DNA of 64,000 nt, from assembly GCF_002931075.1 (NCBI RefSeq), contig NZ_PSTQ01000010.1:1-64000 (forward strand), in the 5' to 3' direction. Shown piece after piece: positions 41,628-50,487 of this stretch. The stretch's first letter is position 1, and every line of letters starts with the position of its first letter. The position numbers were made by a program, and so were the translations under genes. The DNA comes from Pseudoclavibacter sp. AY1F1. GTDB taxonomy: Bacteria; Actinomycetota; Actinomycetes; Actinomycetales; Microbacteriaceae. The notes under the pieces were generated by a model that made no database searches, was not told the origin of the DNA, and saw only the letters and a list, made by a program, of their open reading frames with translations.

Positions 41628-42230
41628 ATGGCGCAGAAGCCAGCCGAGCGCTCGTCCGGGTACTGGTACCCCACGGGTGGTGAGCACGCGACCTCAGTCG
41701 ACGTGCTCAACCTGCTTCGCGAGTACCGCGAGGCGGAGGCGAAGATGCGCGCCAGAACGCGGTCATCCATGCGCATGAACGAGAACGACCTTCTTGCGCT
41801 CCGCTTCCTGCTCCAGCAGCAGAGGCACGGCAAGATCGTCGTGCAGAAAGACCTGGGGGAGCGCCTCAACATCTCTTCCGCGTCGGTAACGGGCCTGGTG
41901 GATCGCCTCGTGAAGAGCGGTCACGTCGAGCGCCGACCGCACCCGACCGACCGTCGGGCCTCGATCATCGCGCCGACAGGGGAATCCGACAGGGAAGTAC
42001 GCGAGACGCTCGGCGTCATGCACCAGCGGATGATCGCCGTCGTGGACTCACTGAGCGTCGCGGAGCTCGACGGCGTCGCCAAGTTCCTGTCCGGAATGGT
42101 CGGCTCCGTCGAGGCGCCGCCTTCCGCTGGCGCAGAGGAAGCTGCCGACTCGGGAGCCGGTGACTCAGCAGGTGACTCAGCAGGTGGGAGCGTCGACGAG
42201 GCGCCAGTCATGGTTGTCCACCGCTCCTAA
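41628..42230 (+). CDS. MarR family transcriptional regulator
   Basis: 200 residues. The winged helix is at about residues 45-115: MNENDLLALRFLLQQQRHGKIVV, LGERLNISSASVTGLVDRLVKSGHVERRPHPTDRRASIIAPT, the last being the classic MarR wing D-x-R-x3. The N-terminal 35 residues (GYWYPTGGEHATSVDVLNLLREY) form the dimer helix. After residue 165 comes an acidic Ala/Gly/Ser tail with the repeat GDSAGDSAGG. Ligand and targets are unknown; the upstream palindrome suggests autoregulation, and the following small membrane gene could be a target. Confidence 0.87.
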   Translation: MAQKPAERSSGYWYPTGGEHATSVDVLNLLREYREAEAKMRARTRSSMRMNENDLLALRFLLQQQRHGKIVVQKDLGERLNISSASVTGLVDRLVKSGHVERRPHPTDRRASIIAPTGESDREVRETLGVMHQRMIAVVDSLSVAELDGVAKFLSGMVGSVEAPPSAGAEEAADSGAGDSAGDSAGGSVDEAPVMVVHRS

Positions 42231-42313
42231 GCGGCGCACCACAGGCACATACTCGCTGCAGTGGAGCGAGTCAACCCCCACCTCCGAGACATTTAGTTAG
42301 ATAAGCTACATAC

Positions 42314-42499
42314 ATGCTCGGACATCGACGAAGGCTCAACCGCACTGCAGTAGCCGACGCTCGACGACGCGCAGAGGATCGCTACTGGGACGTCTACCAG
42401 CGCACCGTCATGCCGGGCGAGCTCCTCGCGCTCTGCTTCGTCGGGGCCACGATCTCGATCGGTATCGCGGTCTCGTTCTTCGCCTTCATGCCCTGGTAA
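42314..42499 (+). CDS. Small single-pass membrane protein
   Basis: 61 residues: a basic, helical N terminus (HRRRLNRTAVADARRRAEDRYWDVYQ) and one C-terminal membrane helix (LLALCFVGATISIGIAVSFF) ending FMPW. No family recognised. It lies 83 bp after the MarR gene, with a MarR-operator-like palindrome just upstream, and is followed by an 18-bp repeat that begins in its last codons. Confidence 0.5.
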   Translation: MLGHRRRLNRTAVADARRRAEDRYWDVYQRTVMPGELLALCFVGATISIGIAVSFFAFMPW

Positions 42500-42548
42500 A
42501 GGCAGGATGCCCTGGTAGGCGCAGCATGCCCTGGTACGCGCAGGACTG
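42487..42548. repeat. Imperfect ATGCCCTGGTA repeat
   Basis: ATGCCCTGGTA followed by a variable GGCGCAGG-like spacer repeats about three times, starting in the last codons of the small membrane protein gene. Confidence 0.75.
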
Positions 42549-42685
42549 GTAGCCGCGCCCCAGTCGCGCTGGGCACCTCGCCCCCGCGACTTGGATGGTC
42601 GCCACAACGCGCTCGAACCGCCGGTCGATCGGTGCCAGGCTCGGGGTGAGCATCCACCCCGGATGCCGTGGCGCAGGGGAGCGAC

Positions 42686-43129
42686 ATGACCGACCCGACA
42701 TCGATGACCGGACTCGAGCAGCTGCAGGCTCACCTCGCGAGCGGGGCGGAGATCGCGCCAATCGCTCAGCACTTCGGTATGTCCGTCGTGAGCTTCGCCG
42801 AGGGTGAGGTCGTCTTCGAGGGTGTGCCTGACCGGACGCACTACAACCCGATCGGGACCGTGCACGGTGGGTTCGCTGCCACTCTCCTCGACTCAGCGTG
42901 CGGCACAGCCGTCCACACCACGCTCCGCCCGGGTCAGGCCTACACGTCTCTCGAGATCAAAGTCAGCTTCCTGCGGCCGATGACGGCCGAGACCGGGCCC
43001 GTGCGAGTTCGTGGACGGGTCGTGAAATCGGGGTCGCGGGCAGCGTTCGTCGAGGCGGAGCTGCGCGACTCGAACGAGGTGCTGCTCGCCACGGCGACAA
43101 GCACCTGCGCCATCTTCCCCAGTCGCTGA
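42686..43129 (+). CDS. PaaI family hotdog thioesterase
   Basis: 147-residue single hotdog domain. HYNPIGTVHGGFAATLLDSACG (about residues 53-74) is the PaaI/4HBT signature with the catalytic HGG and Asp. SLEIKVSFLRPMT and ATSTCAIFP complete the fold. It hydrolyses an acyl-CoA or aryl-CoA thioester; the substrate is unknown. ATG at 42686 has GGGGAG just upstream. It is a stand-alone gene ahead of DUF3151-purA on the same strand. Confidence 0.86.
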   Translation: MTDPTSMTGLEQLQAHLASGAEIAPIAQHFGMSVVSFAEGEVVFEGVPDRTHYNPIGTVHGGFAATLLDSACGTAVHTTLRPGQAYTSLEIKVSFLRPMTAETGPVRVRGRVVKSGSRAAFVEAELRDSNEVLLATATSTCAIFPSR

Positions 43130-43208
43130 CCTCGGATGGGCCGGCCGCTTTCCACAGCTTTGCAACTGGCCGCGCCTCCGAAACAACCACAGGATAGAAT
43201 CGGGTCCC

Positions 43209-43646
43209 GTGACCGGAACGAATCTCCTCGGTATCCCCGAGACGCGCCTCGCTGCTGAGCCAGAGGTCGTCGACGACCTCTCGAACCTGCCTCACGACCA
43301 GGCCGCGCTCGCGGCCATCGTCGAGAAGCACCCCGCGTCTTCGCTGGCCTGGGCTGCCCTCGCAGATGCGGCACACGCCGAGGGCAACACGATCGGGTCG
43401 TACGCCTACGCGCGAGTCGGCTACCACCGCGGGCTCGATGCGCTCCGCAAGGCGGGCTGGCGTGGGCAGGGCCCCGTGCCGTGGTCGCACGAGCCGAACA
43501 GGGGAGTGCTGCGCGCGTTCTACGCGTTGCGGCGAAGCGCGGCCGAAATCGGGGAGGCAGGTGAGCCAGAGCGGCTCGCCGACCTGCTGCACGACGCCGA
43601 CCCGCAGGCGATCGTCGAGATCGACCGGACGTACGCTGCCGACTGA
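43209..43646 (+). CDS. DUF3151 domain protein
   Basis: 145 residues: NLLGIPETRLAAEP at the start, HPASSLAWAALADAAHAEGNTIGSYAYARVGYHRGLD as a tetratricopeptide-like helical core, and GVLRAFYALRRSAAEIGE near the end. These are typical of actinobacterial DUF3151 proteins, which commonly sit next to purA, as here. Function is unknown. The GTG start is at 43209. The 147-bp gap to purA contains no other gene. Confidence 0.85.
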   Translation: MTGTNLLGIPETRLAAEPEVVDDLSNLPHDQAALAAIVEKHPASSLAWAALADAAHAEGNTIGSYAYARVGYHRGLDALRKAGWRGQGPVPWSHEPNRGVLRAFYALRRSAAEIGEAGEPERLADLLHDADPQAIVEIDRTYAAD

Positions 43647-43793
43647 GCGGGCATCCGCTCGGACGCACCGAGTCACACCACAGGACAAGCAGGGAAGGGG
43701 CGGGGCCGCGGAATCGGCCAGCCCGACCGCGCGGCTCACGCCACGCACACGACAGGCGCGAGCTGCGCCGATCCGACAGAGAACAGGGGCAAC

Positions 43794-45080
43794 ATGCCAG
43801 GCGTAGCGATTATCGGCGGCCAGTGGGGCGACGAGGGCAAGGGCAAGGCGACCGACCTCCTCGGTGACCGCATCGACTACGTCGTGAAGTTCAACGGCGG
43901 CAACAATGCGGGGCACACGGTTGTCATCGGCGACGAGAAGTACGCGCTGCACCTGCTGCCCTCAGGCATCCTCACGCCGGGCGTGACTCCGGTCATCGGC
44001 AACGGCGTCGTCATCGACCTCGACGTGCTGTTCCACGAGATCGACCACCTCGAGGCGCGAGGCGTCGACACCTCGAAGCTGCGCGTCTCCGCGAACGCCC
44101 ACCTCATCACCGGGTATCACACGACCCTCGACAAGGTGACAGAGCGCTTCCTCGGGAAGCGCCAGATCGGCACGACGGGCCGCGGAATCGGCCCGGCCTA
44201 CGCCGACAAGATCAACCGCATCGGCATCCGCGTGCAGGACCTCTTCGACGAGAACATCCTGCGCCAGAAGGTCGAAGCCGCGCTCTTCGGCAAGAACCAC
44301 CTCCTCGTGAAGGTCTACAACCGCCGCGCCATCACCGTCAACGAGATCGTGGACGCGCTCCTCGTCCACGCGGAGCGCCTCCGTCCCATGGTCGGCGACA
44401 CATCGCTCGAGCTCTACGACGCCCTCAACGCGGGCCGAAACGTCGTCTTCGAGGGCGGCCAGGCCACGATGCTCGACGTCGACCACGGCACCTACCCCTA
44501 CGTGACGTCGTCCTCGTCGACCGCGGGAGGCGCATCCACGGGTGCCGGCGTCGGACCGACCCAGATCAACCGCATCATCGGCATCGTCAAGGCGTACATC
44601 ACGCGCGTCGGAGCCGGCCCCTTCCCGACCGAGCTGTTCGACGAGTGGGGCGAGCTGCTCCGCACGCGCGGCGGCGAGTTCGGCACCACCACGGGGCGCC
44701 CGCGCCGCACAGGCTGGTACGACGTGCCCGTCGCGCGCTACACGGCCCGCATCAACGGCGTCACCGACTTCGTCATGACGAAGCTCGACGTGCTCAGCGG
44801 CATCGAGAGCATCCCCGTCTGCGTCGCGTACGACGTCGAGGGTGTGCGCTTCGACGAGATGCCCGTCTCGCAGTCGGACATCCACCACGCGAAGCCCATC
44901 TACGAGTACTTCGACGGCTGGGCGGAAGACCTCTCCGGCTGCCGCACCTTCGAGGAGCTGCCCGAGAACGCGCAGCTCTACGTGAAGGCGCTCGAGCGTC
45001 TCTCCGGTGCCCGCATCTCCGCGATTGGCGTCGGCCCGAAGCGCGATGAGATCATCCAGATCCACGACCTCATCGACTGA
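43794..45080 (+). CDS. purA: Adenylosuccinate synthetase
   Basis: 428 residues, the usual length. It ligates IMP and aspartate with GTP, the first committed step to [23 protein letters not shown] holds the P-loop and catalytic aspartate, [11 protein letters not shown] the catalytic histidine, [14 protein letters not shown] and [21 protein letters not shown] the IMP site, and [13 protein letters not shown] the aspartate-binding loop. Followed by a strong hairpin. This is a housekeeping gene and confirms an ordinary chromosomal setting. Confidence 0.97.
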   Translation: MPGVAIIGGQWGDEGKGKATDLLGDRIDYVVKFNGGNNAGHTVVIGDEKYALHLLPSGILTPGVTPVIGNGVVIDLDVLFHEIDHLEARGVDTSKLRVSANAHLITGYHTTLDKVTERFLGKRQIGTTGRGIGPAYADKINRIGIRVQDLFDENILRQKVEAALFGKNHLLVKVYNRRAITVNEIVDALLVHAERLRPMVGDTSLELYDALNAGRNVVFEGGQATMLDVDHGTYPYVTSSSSTAGGASTGAGVGPTQINRIIGIVKAYITRVGAGPFPTELFDEWGELLRTRGGEFGTTTGRPRRTGWYDVPVARYTARINGVTDFVMTKLDVLSGIESIPVCVAYDVEGVRFDEMPVSQSDIHHAKPIYEYFDGWAEDLSGCRTFEELPENAQLYVKALERLSGARISAIGVGPKRDEIIQIHDLID

Positions 45081-45110
45081 CAGTCCAACTGAACGAAGTC
45101 GTTCGAGGAA

Positions 45111-45149
45111 GGCCCGGACGGATCCCCACCTTGTGGGACCGTCCGGGCC
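45111..45149 (+). terminator. purA terminator hairpin
   Basis: GGCCCGGACGG (45111-45121) pairs with CCGTCCGGGCC (45139-45149); an inner CCCAC/GTGGG extends the stem. It lies 30 bp after the purA stop and is followed by CTCCGTCTCT rather than a pure T run. Confidence 0.82.
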
Positions 45150-45233
45150 CTCCGTCTCTGATCCTGCCCATCGCGAGTCGCAGCGTTGCGAGCGTGCGCG
45201 GCAGGGCTCCCGCGGCCTGAGACAATCGAGGAC

Positions 45234-46037
45234 GTGAATAGCGCTCCCTCAGCCCTGACCGTCTTGCCTGACCCCCAATTCGTGATGGTCGGCGACGGCC
45301 ACCGCATCGCCACCTACACCTGGGGTGACGTTGATGCGCCCACCGTCATCGTCGTGCACGGCTTCGCGTCGAGCACGAAGGACAACTGGGTAGCCACCGG
45401 CTGGGTGCGGGACCTGCTGCGCGCCGGCTACCGTGTGCTCGGCCTCGACCAGCGCGGACACGGGCAGAGCGACAAGCCGCACGAGGGGCGCGACTACGAC
45501 ATCCGGACGCTCGCGTCCGACGTCGAGGCGGTCCTCGACGCCTACCTCGTCGACACGGCCCTGTACGTGGGCTACTCGCTCGGCGCACGCGTCGGGTGGG
45601 AAGTCGCCCAGGACTTCGCGGACCGCATCCCACGGGTTGTGCTTGGCGGTGTGCCTGACGGGGTGCCGCTCGGGCGTCTCGACATCGGGCAGGTACGCAA
45701 GCTCATCGACGACGGCACGCCCGTGCGGGACCCAGTCACGCAGAACTACCTCGCGCTCACCGAGCGCGTCGGCGGCAACGACCTGCGGGCGCTCCTCGCG
45801 ATCGCCGAGGGGATGCGAGCATCCGGGAAGGCGGACCCCGACCTCGGTCGCGTCCCCCAGCAACCGGTGCTCTTCGCGACCGGCTCGCTCGACGGCATCA
45901 TCGAGGGATCGAGGGCCCTCTCGGCGGCGACGCCGCAGGCTCGTTTCTTCGAGATCCCTGATCGCCACCACTTCAACGCGCCGGGCTCGCGCGACTTCCG
46001 CGCTGCTGCCCTCGCCTTCCTCGCCGAAGAAGCCTGA
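45234..46037 (+). CDS. Alpha/beta hydrolase
   Basis: 267 residues from GTG. The oxyanion-type VVHGFASSTKDNW, the LGLDQRGHGQSDKP block, the nucleophile elbow VGYSLGARV (serine in G-Y-S-L-G) and the C-terminal histidine in PDRHHFNAPG identify the fold and catalytic set. Substrate unknown; by layout it resembles small esterase/haloperoxidase-like hydrolases. It follows purA on the same strand after a terminator, so has its own promoter. The end has a short Ala-rich helix. Confidence 0.85.
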   Translation: MNSAPSALTVLPDPQFVMVGDGHRIATYTWGDVDAPTVIVVHGFASSTKDNWVATGWVRDLLRAGYRVLGLDQRGHGQSDKPHEGRDYDIRTLASDVEAVLDAYLVDTALYVGYSLGARVGWEVAQDFADRIPRVVLGGVPDGVPLGRLDIGQVRKLIDDGTPVRDPVTQNYLALTERVGGNDLRALLAIAEGMRASGKADPDLGRVPQQPVLFATGSLDGIIEGSRALSAATPQARFFEIPDRHHFNAPGSRDFRAAALAFLAEEA

Positions 46038-46170
46038 CCGCGCGGGGTCAAGGTCGAGTGTGGCAATGTCTCGCTGCTCCGCCGCGTCGGTCCAGCGTCA
46101 GACACTTCTTAGCTGACGCAGACCCGGGGTGCCTGGGTCTGTCCTCGGACTCGGGCGGCAGGATGCCTGC

Positions 46171-46590
46171 ATGTCGAAGGCACTGAAGCGTCGCGCTCGC
46201 TCGCATGACGGAACCATTCCGTGGATCGTCGTCCTCCCGTTCGCGGTTTCCGGGGTGATCCACCTCGTGAAGCCGGCTGTGTTCGAGCCGATCATCCCGA
46301 AGCCGCTGCGGAACCGCGGCCGCGAGCTGGTCGTCGCGTCGGGTCTTGCCGAGTTGGTCTGCGCTGCTGGACTCTTGCGCCCATCCACACGGCCCGCTGC
46401 GGGTTTGATGAGCGCGGCCGTGCTGCTCGCGGTGTGGCCTGCTAACGCACAGATGAGCGTCGACCTCGGCAGGCGGGCGCTCAGGAAGCGCACTGCGCGG
46501 TCGATGGTCGCGTTTGTCGTTTCGGTCGCCCGCCTGCCACTGCAGATCCCGCTCGTCAAGGCCGCGCTGCGCGCGTCGACCCACTCCTGA
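46171..46590 (+). CDS. DoxX-like membrane protein
   Basis: 139 residues with about four hydrophobic segments. IPWIVVLPFAVSGVIHLVKPAVFEPIIPKPL (about residues 14-44, read in parts) is a DoxX-type start with the G-x-x-H-x-x-x-P motif, followed by VVASGLAELVCAAGLLRPSTRPA. Function is unknown; DoxX-like proteins are linked to respiratory or redox functions in other bacteria. ATG at 46171 follows a purine-rich stretch. It stands alone. Confidence 0.75.
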   Translation: MSKALKRRARSHDGTIPWIVVLPFAVSGVIHLVKPAVFEPIIPKPLRNRGRELVVASGLAELVCAAGLLRPSTRPAAGLMSAAVLLAVWPANAQMSVDLGRRALRKRTARSMVAFVVSVARLPLQIPLVKAALRASTHS

Positions 46591-46618
46591 CGGTGGTGCC
46601 AGCCGTTGCCCGCGAATT

Positions 46619-46677
46619 TCGGTGACAACCTGCCGTTTTCGACTGGGAGACGTCACATGAGCTCGAGTTGTCACCGA
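46619..46677. repeat. Intergenic 59-bp inverted repeat
   Basis: TCGGTGACAAC (46619-46629) pairs exactly with GTTGTCACCGA (46667-46677) around a 37-bp centre. The wide loop argues against a simple terminator. It resembles in size the palindromic insert in nadB. Confidence 0.6.
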
Positions 46678-46769
46678 TGTTTCCTGTTCCGCCGGGAGAC
46701 TCCGCCGTGCACCCAGCTGTGCTGCGGCAAGCTCCGTTCGACACCAGGTGTGCGCGCTAGCCTTCCCTG

Positions 46770-48386
46770 ATGAACTTCGAAGGGCAAAGCGGGCAGCGCC
46801 AGCAGCACCGGCAGGGCGGGCAGGACGGATCAGGCGAGCAGGCACGCACGCCGACGCAACAGCGGGAGGTCGAGCGCAAGTACGACATCCCCGAAGGGGC
46901 GGGCGAGCCGGACCTGTCGAAGCTCGGCGGTGGCCTGAGCGCTGGCGAGCCCAGCACGGAGAAGCTGGTCGCCGAGTACGTCGACAGTCCCGACCTGGTC
47001 ATTCTCGGCGCGCGGTGTGTGCTGCGTCGACGGACGGGCGGCGACGACGAGGGGTGGCACCTGAAGCGTCCACGCAGCGGGGACGAGCGCATCGAGTTGC
47101 ACGCTCCGGTAGGTTCCCCTCGCCGCGTGCCGCCCGAGCTGCGGGCCGAGTTCGCAGAGATCCTGGGCGATCGCCCCGTGCTTCCGCTTGTCGAACTGAC
47201 GACGATGCGCACGACAACCCAGGTGCGCGGTGAAGTGAGCGCGGCCGACGCCGACGAGGCAGCAGAGCCCCAGCTCGTGGCGCTCATCTGCGAGGACGCC
47301 GTGCACGCGAAGGTGGTGCGCCTCGGTCACCAGCGAGAGCTGCAGTGGCGCGAATACGAGGTCGAGCTTGTGGGCGATGCCCCGCCTCGTGTCTTCGACG
47401 AGATCGAGTCGGTCCTCTTCGCAGCCGGGCTGACAGCCTCCGCGCATAAGTCCAAGATGGTGCGGTCGCTTGACGGGGTCGAGGCGACTCAGCCTGCAAC
47501 CGCGCGCGGGCCGGTTGGTGACGCCGTCGTGGCGGCGCTCGCACAGCGCTTCGGCGAGTTCCAGGCCAGCGAGGCCCACGCTCGCACGGACGAGCCGGAT
47601 GCGGTGCACCAGACGCGGGTCGCCGTCCGTCGCCTGCGCAGTGTCCTCACGGTGTACGCGGACGTGTTCACGAAGGGGGCGACGGACGAGCTGCGGGACG
47701 AGCTCCGTTGGGTCGGTCGAGTCCTCGGTGAGCCGCGCGACGCGGAGGTCCTCACGGAGCTGCTCGCGGCAGAGTTCGAGGCGCTCGCCGCCGATGAGAC
47801 GCAGCTCAGGGTCCCTGAGGTGCAGGAGCTTGTCCTGGGATGGCTGGGGGAGCGTCACGACGCCGCGTTCTCGGAGTTCTTAGCGGCCGTGGACAGTGCC
47901 CGCTGGGATGCCCTGCACGTCAAGATCGTCGACTTCCTCGCCGATCCGCCTTTTGCGTCGCACGCCGAGCTTCGCGCCGCGGGCGCCATGCGCCGAGCTG
48001 CTCGGGACGCGATGAGCCGCGTGGCTGCCCTCACCGACCGGGCGCGGAAGAAGCCGCAGAAGTCAGACCGCTGGCATGACGTTCGGAAGGCGGCGAAGTC
48101 GGTGCGGTACGCGTTCGAGGTGCTCGAGGGGCTGCCCGACCTCAAGGCAGGCGGGGAACGGAAGGCATGGAAGCGGGTCGCCAAGGCCTTCGGTTCCGTC
48201 CAGGACGGCGCGCTGCTCGACGACGAGCTGGCGGGTCTCATCGCTCGGGTCCAGACCGAAGCGAGCGACGGGGTCGAGCGGCCTGGGGAGACCGTGGAAG
48301 TGCTCGAGAGCGTACGTCAGCGCATCCGCGATCGTCACGACGCCGAGCTCGTGCGTGCGCGTGACCTCCTCGACGACCTCGTCTGA
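46770..48386 (+). CDS. CYTH and CHAD domain protein
   Basis: 538 residues. The CYTH (triphosphate tunnel) domain starts with REVERKYDIPE, the E-x-E-x-K signature, and continues through CVLRRRTGGDDEGWHLKRP and LQWREYEVELVGD to about residue 225. The CHAD domain covers residues about 245-530, with HQTRVAVRRLRSVLTVYADVF and KSVRYAFEVLEGLPDL as its His/Arg-rich polyphosphate-binding helices. The pair is thought to bind or hydrolyse polyphosphate or organic triphosphates. A Gln/Gly-rich 30-residue head precedes it. The TGA overlaps the next ATG. Confidence 0.9.
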   Translation: MNFEGQSGQRQQHRQGGQDGSGEQARTPTQQREVERKYDIPEGAGEPDLSKLGGGLSAGEPSTEKLVAEYVDSPDLVILGARCVLRRRTGGDDEGWHLKRPRSGDERIELHAPVGSPRRVPPELRAEFAEILGDRPVLPLVELTTMRTTTQVRGEVSAADADEAAEPQLVALICEDAVHAKVVRLGHQRELQWREYEVELVGDAPPRVFDEIESVLFAAGLTASAHKSKMVRSLDGVEATQPATARGPVGDAVVAALAQRFGEFQASEAHARTDEPDAVHQTRVAVRRLRSVLTVYADVFTKGATDELRDELRWVGRVLGEPRDAEVLTELLAAEFEALAADETQLRVPEVQELVLGWLGERHDAAFSEFLAAVDSARWDALHVKIVDFLADPPFASHAELRAAGAMRRAARDAMSRVAALTDRARKKPQKSDRWHDVRKAAKSVRYAFEVLEGLPDLKAGGERKAWKRVAKAFGSVQDGALLDDELAGLIARVQTEASDGVERPGETVEVLESVRQRIRDRHDAELVRARDLLDDLV

Positions 48387-48985
48387 TGGCGAACGACGAC
48401 GGCATTGCCAGCGCATCGCCCATCTGGGATGCGTTGGATGCGGCGACTCGAACCCGCACCGCGTTCACGCTCGGGTACCTCGGCACGGCTGACGTCGACG
48501 GTCAGCCGCATGTGCGCGCCGTCATCGTGCGCGCGGTCGACGCCGAGACAGGCACGGTCTTCTTCTCGACCCATTCGCTCTCGGCGAAGATCGGGCAGCT
48601 TGAGCGGAACCCGCTTGTGGCCGTCACATTCTACGACGCCGAAGCGGACGTGCAGCTGCGCCTCGAGGGGCGGGCTGAGGTCGTCACGGACGAGAGCACC
48701 CGTCGCGCCACCTGGGCGTCGTTCGGAGCGGGCACGCGGCAGCTGTTCGCTTCGCCGCTTCGGCCGGGGAGCCCGCTGCCTCGAGCGGATGCGCGGGCCG
48801 ACGGCGGCTCGAGCGCCAACGCGAGCGGTGACGCGAGGGACGATGCGGCGGGCTACGCGCGCTTCGCCTGGGTCGCCGTGCACGTGAACGACATCGACGC
48901 GATCGACCTGTCAGCCGATGAGCACCTGCGCTGCCGCTTCACGAGAGTCGACGGCGGCTGGGACACGACGCGCATCGTCCCCTAG
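48386..48985 (+). CDS. Pyridoxamine 5'-phosphate oxidase family protein
   Basis: 199 residues of the FMN split-barrel fold: FTLGYLGTADVDGQPHVRAVIVRAVD, VFFSTHSLSAKIGQLERNPLVAVTFYD, QLRLEGRAEVVTDES and the C-terminal CRFTRVDGGWDTTRIVP, which resembles the PNPOx dimerisation tail. It may be PdxH or a related flavin reductase; identity as PdxH is tentative, since the middle (GSSANASGDARDDAAG) is unusual. ATG overlaps the CYTH/CHAD stop (TGATG), indicating coupling. Confidence 0.78.
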   Translation: MANDDGIASASPIWDALDAATRTRTAFTLGYLGTADVDGQPHVRAVIVRAVDAETGTVFFSTHSLSAKIGQLERNPLVAVTFYDAEADVQLRLEGRAEVVTDESTRRATWASFGAGTRQLFASPLRPGSPLPRADARADGGSSANASGDARDDAAGYARFAWVAVHVNDIDAIDLSADEHLRCRFTRVDGGWDTTRIVP

Positions 48986-48997
48986 CCGCCCGCCCGG

Positions 48998-49098
48998 AAC
49001 TGCTCACCCCGACCTGTTCACCCCGACCTGTTCACCTCGAACTGCTCATCCGGACCTGCTCATCCGGACCTGCTCATCCGGACCTGCTCACCGTGGCT
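48998..49098. repeat. 15-bp repeat downstream of the PNPOx gene
   Basis: CTGCTCATCCGGACC and CTGTTCACCCCGACC variants repeat about six times, between the PNPOx stop and the end of the convergent ROK gene. Confidence 0.88.
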
Positions 49099-49131
49099 TC
49101 TTAGCTGGAGTCGCTCGCTTCGCCGAAGCTC

Positions 49132-50319
49132 TCAGGCGAGGGCCGCGTCGATCGCGTCGGCCGACAGCACGTGGTCGACGGCGAGGGCGCTCGCTCCGAG
49201 GATGGCGGCTTCGCCCCGCGCTCGGGATGCGACGACTCTGAGGTGCTGCGTCGCGAGGGGCAGCGAGCGCGAGTAGACGACCTCGCGGATGCCCGCCATG
49301 AGCTGCTCGCCGGCTTCGGCGATGCTTCCGCCGATGACGATCATCGAGGGGTTCAGCATGCTGACACAGGCGGCGAGCACGGTGCCGACGTCGCGCCCGG
49401 CCTGACGGAGGGAGCGGGCTGCGTTGAGGTCGCCCGAGCGGACTAGCGCGACGATTTGCGCGCTGCCCGTAACCTCGATGCCCTCCTCGCGGAGCCTGCG
49501 GGCGATCGCGTCGCTGCCCGCGACGGCCTCGAGGCAGCCGAGGTTGCCGCAGCGGCAGGGGATTTCGTCAGCTCCAGGCACGGCGATGTGGCCGATGTCG
49601 CCCGCCGCGCCCCTCGCCCCGCGGCGCAGGGAGCCGTCGGCGATGATGCCTGAGCCGATGCCCGTCGCGACCTTCACGAAGAGCAGGTCTGAGACGTCCG
49701 GCCATTCGCTGCGGTGCTCGCCGAGGGCCATGATGTTGACGTCGTTGTCGACGAGAACGGGCGCGTCGAAGTGAGCGCCGAGCCTGCCGGCGACATCGGC
49801 GTCGTCCCAGCCGGGCATGATGGGCGGGTTGATGGGGCGGCCCGAGCTGAACTCGACTGGGCCAGGCAGGCCGACGCCGACGCTCACGAGCTCTCGGCGC
49901 CCGCGGCCGGAGCCGGCCAGCATCTCGTCGCCCTTCTCGCATACCCAGGCGAGGACCTTGTCGGGCCCGAGGTCGATGGGGAGCTTGTCTTCGGAGTCGG
50001 CGATGATGTTCGACGCCAGGTCGGTGAGGGCCATGCGGGCGTGGGTGGCGCCGAGGTCGACGGCGAGCACGACCCGGCTCTCGGGGGAGAAGGCGAACAC
50101 GGCGGGTGGCCGGCCGCCGGTCGAGTGCGCCTCCCCGACGGTGACGATGAGGCCGGCCGTCATGAGCAGGTCGATGCGAGTCGCCACCGTCGAGCGGGCC
50201 TGGCCGGTGACGGATGCGAGTTCGGCGCGAGTGCGCGGGGCTCCGTCTCGGAGCATCTGGAAGAGCTCCCCTGGTCCTGGTTGGCGCGATACCGGCTTCG
50301 GCAGCTGCTCGATGACCAT
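49132..50319 (-). CDS. ROK family transcriptional repressor
   Basis: 395 residues from the ATG at 50319 (MVIEQLPKPVSRQ). An N-terminal winged HTH (GELFQMLRDGAPRTRAELASVTGQARSTVATRIDLLM) is followed by a sugar-kinase-like ROK domain: VLAVDLGATHARMALTDL, VGVGLPGPVEF, VLVDNDVNIMALGEH, GDIGHIAV and the zinc motif CRCGNLGCLEAVAG. ROK repressors release DNA on binding a sugar. An upstream ATG at 50418 would add 33 Pro/Glu-rich residues and would put a perfect palindrome inside the gene, so I prefer the later start. It is divergent from the sugar ABC operon it presumably controls. Confidence 0.87.
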   Translation of the reverse strand: MVIEQLPKPVSRQPGPGELFQMLRDGAPRTRAELASVTGQARSTVATRIDLLMTAGLIVTVGEAHSTGGRPPAVFAFSPESRVVLAVDLGATHARMALTDLASNIIADSEDKLPIDLGPDKVLAWVCEKGDEMLAGSGRGRRELVSVGVGLPGPVEFSSGRPINPPIMPGWDDADVAGRLGAHFDAPVLVDNDVNIMALGEHRSEWPDVSDLLFVKVATGIGSGIIADGSLRRGARGAAGDIGHIAVPGADEIPCRCGNLGCLEAVAGSDAIARRLREEGIEVTGSAQIVALVRSGDLNAARSLRQAGRDVGTVLAACVSMLNPSMIVIGGSIAEAGEQLMAGIREVVYSRSLPLATQHLRVVASRARGEAAILGASALAVDHVLSADAIDAALA

Positions 50320-50382
50320 GGGCGTCTTCTTTCTGGGCTCAACGGTGGGCGGTGGGGGCTCCGCCACGCTACCGCGCTGCTC

Positions 50383-50394
50383 GTCAACGTTGAC
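50383..50394. promoter_or_regulatory. Candidate ROK operator
   Basis: GTCAACGTTGAC is a perfect 12-bp palindrome between the ROK gene and the ABC operon, 58 bp upstream of the ABC -35 element. The assignment to the ROK protein is positional inference. Confidence 0.45.
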
Positions 50395-50451
50395 TGCAAC
50401 GCTTCTGTGTGGCGGCACATCTCAATTGTGCAACAGACATGAGACTTTTGC

Positions 50452-50480
50452 TTGACCGTCGACAGAAGTGCGGGTAGCTT
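50452..50480 (+). promoter_or_regulatory. Sigma-70-type promoter of the sugar ABC operon
   Basis: TTGACC (-35, 50452-50457), exactly 17 bp, and TAGCTT (-10, 50475-50480). The first ATG of the transporter ATPase is at 50488, only 7 bp beyond the -10 box. Transcription would therefore start at or next to the ATG, giving a leaderless mRNA. Confidence 0.65.
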
Positions 50481-50487
50481 TCGACAC

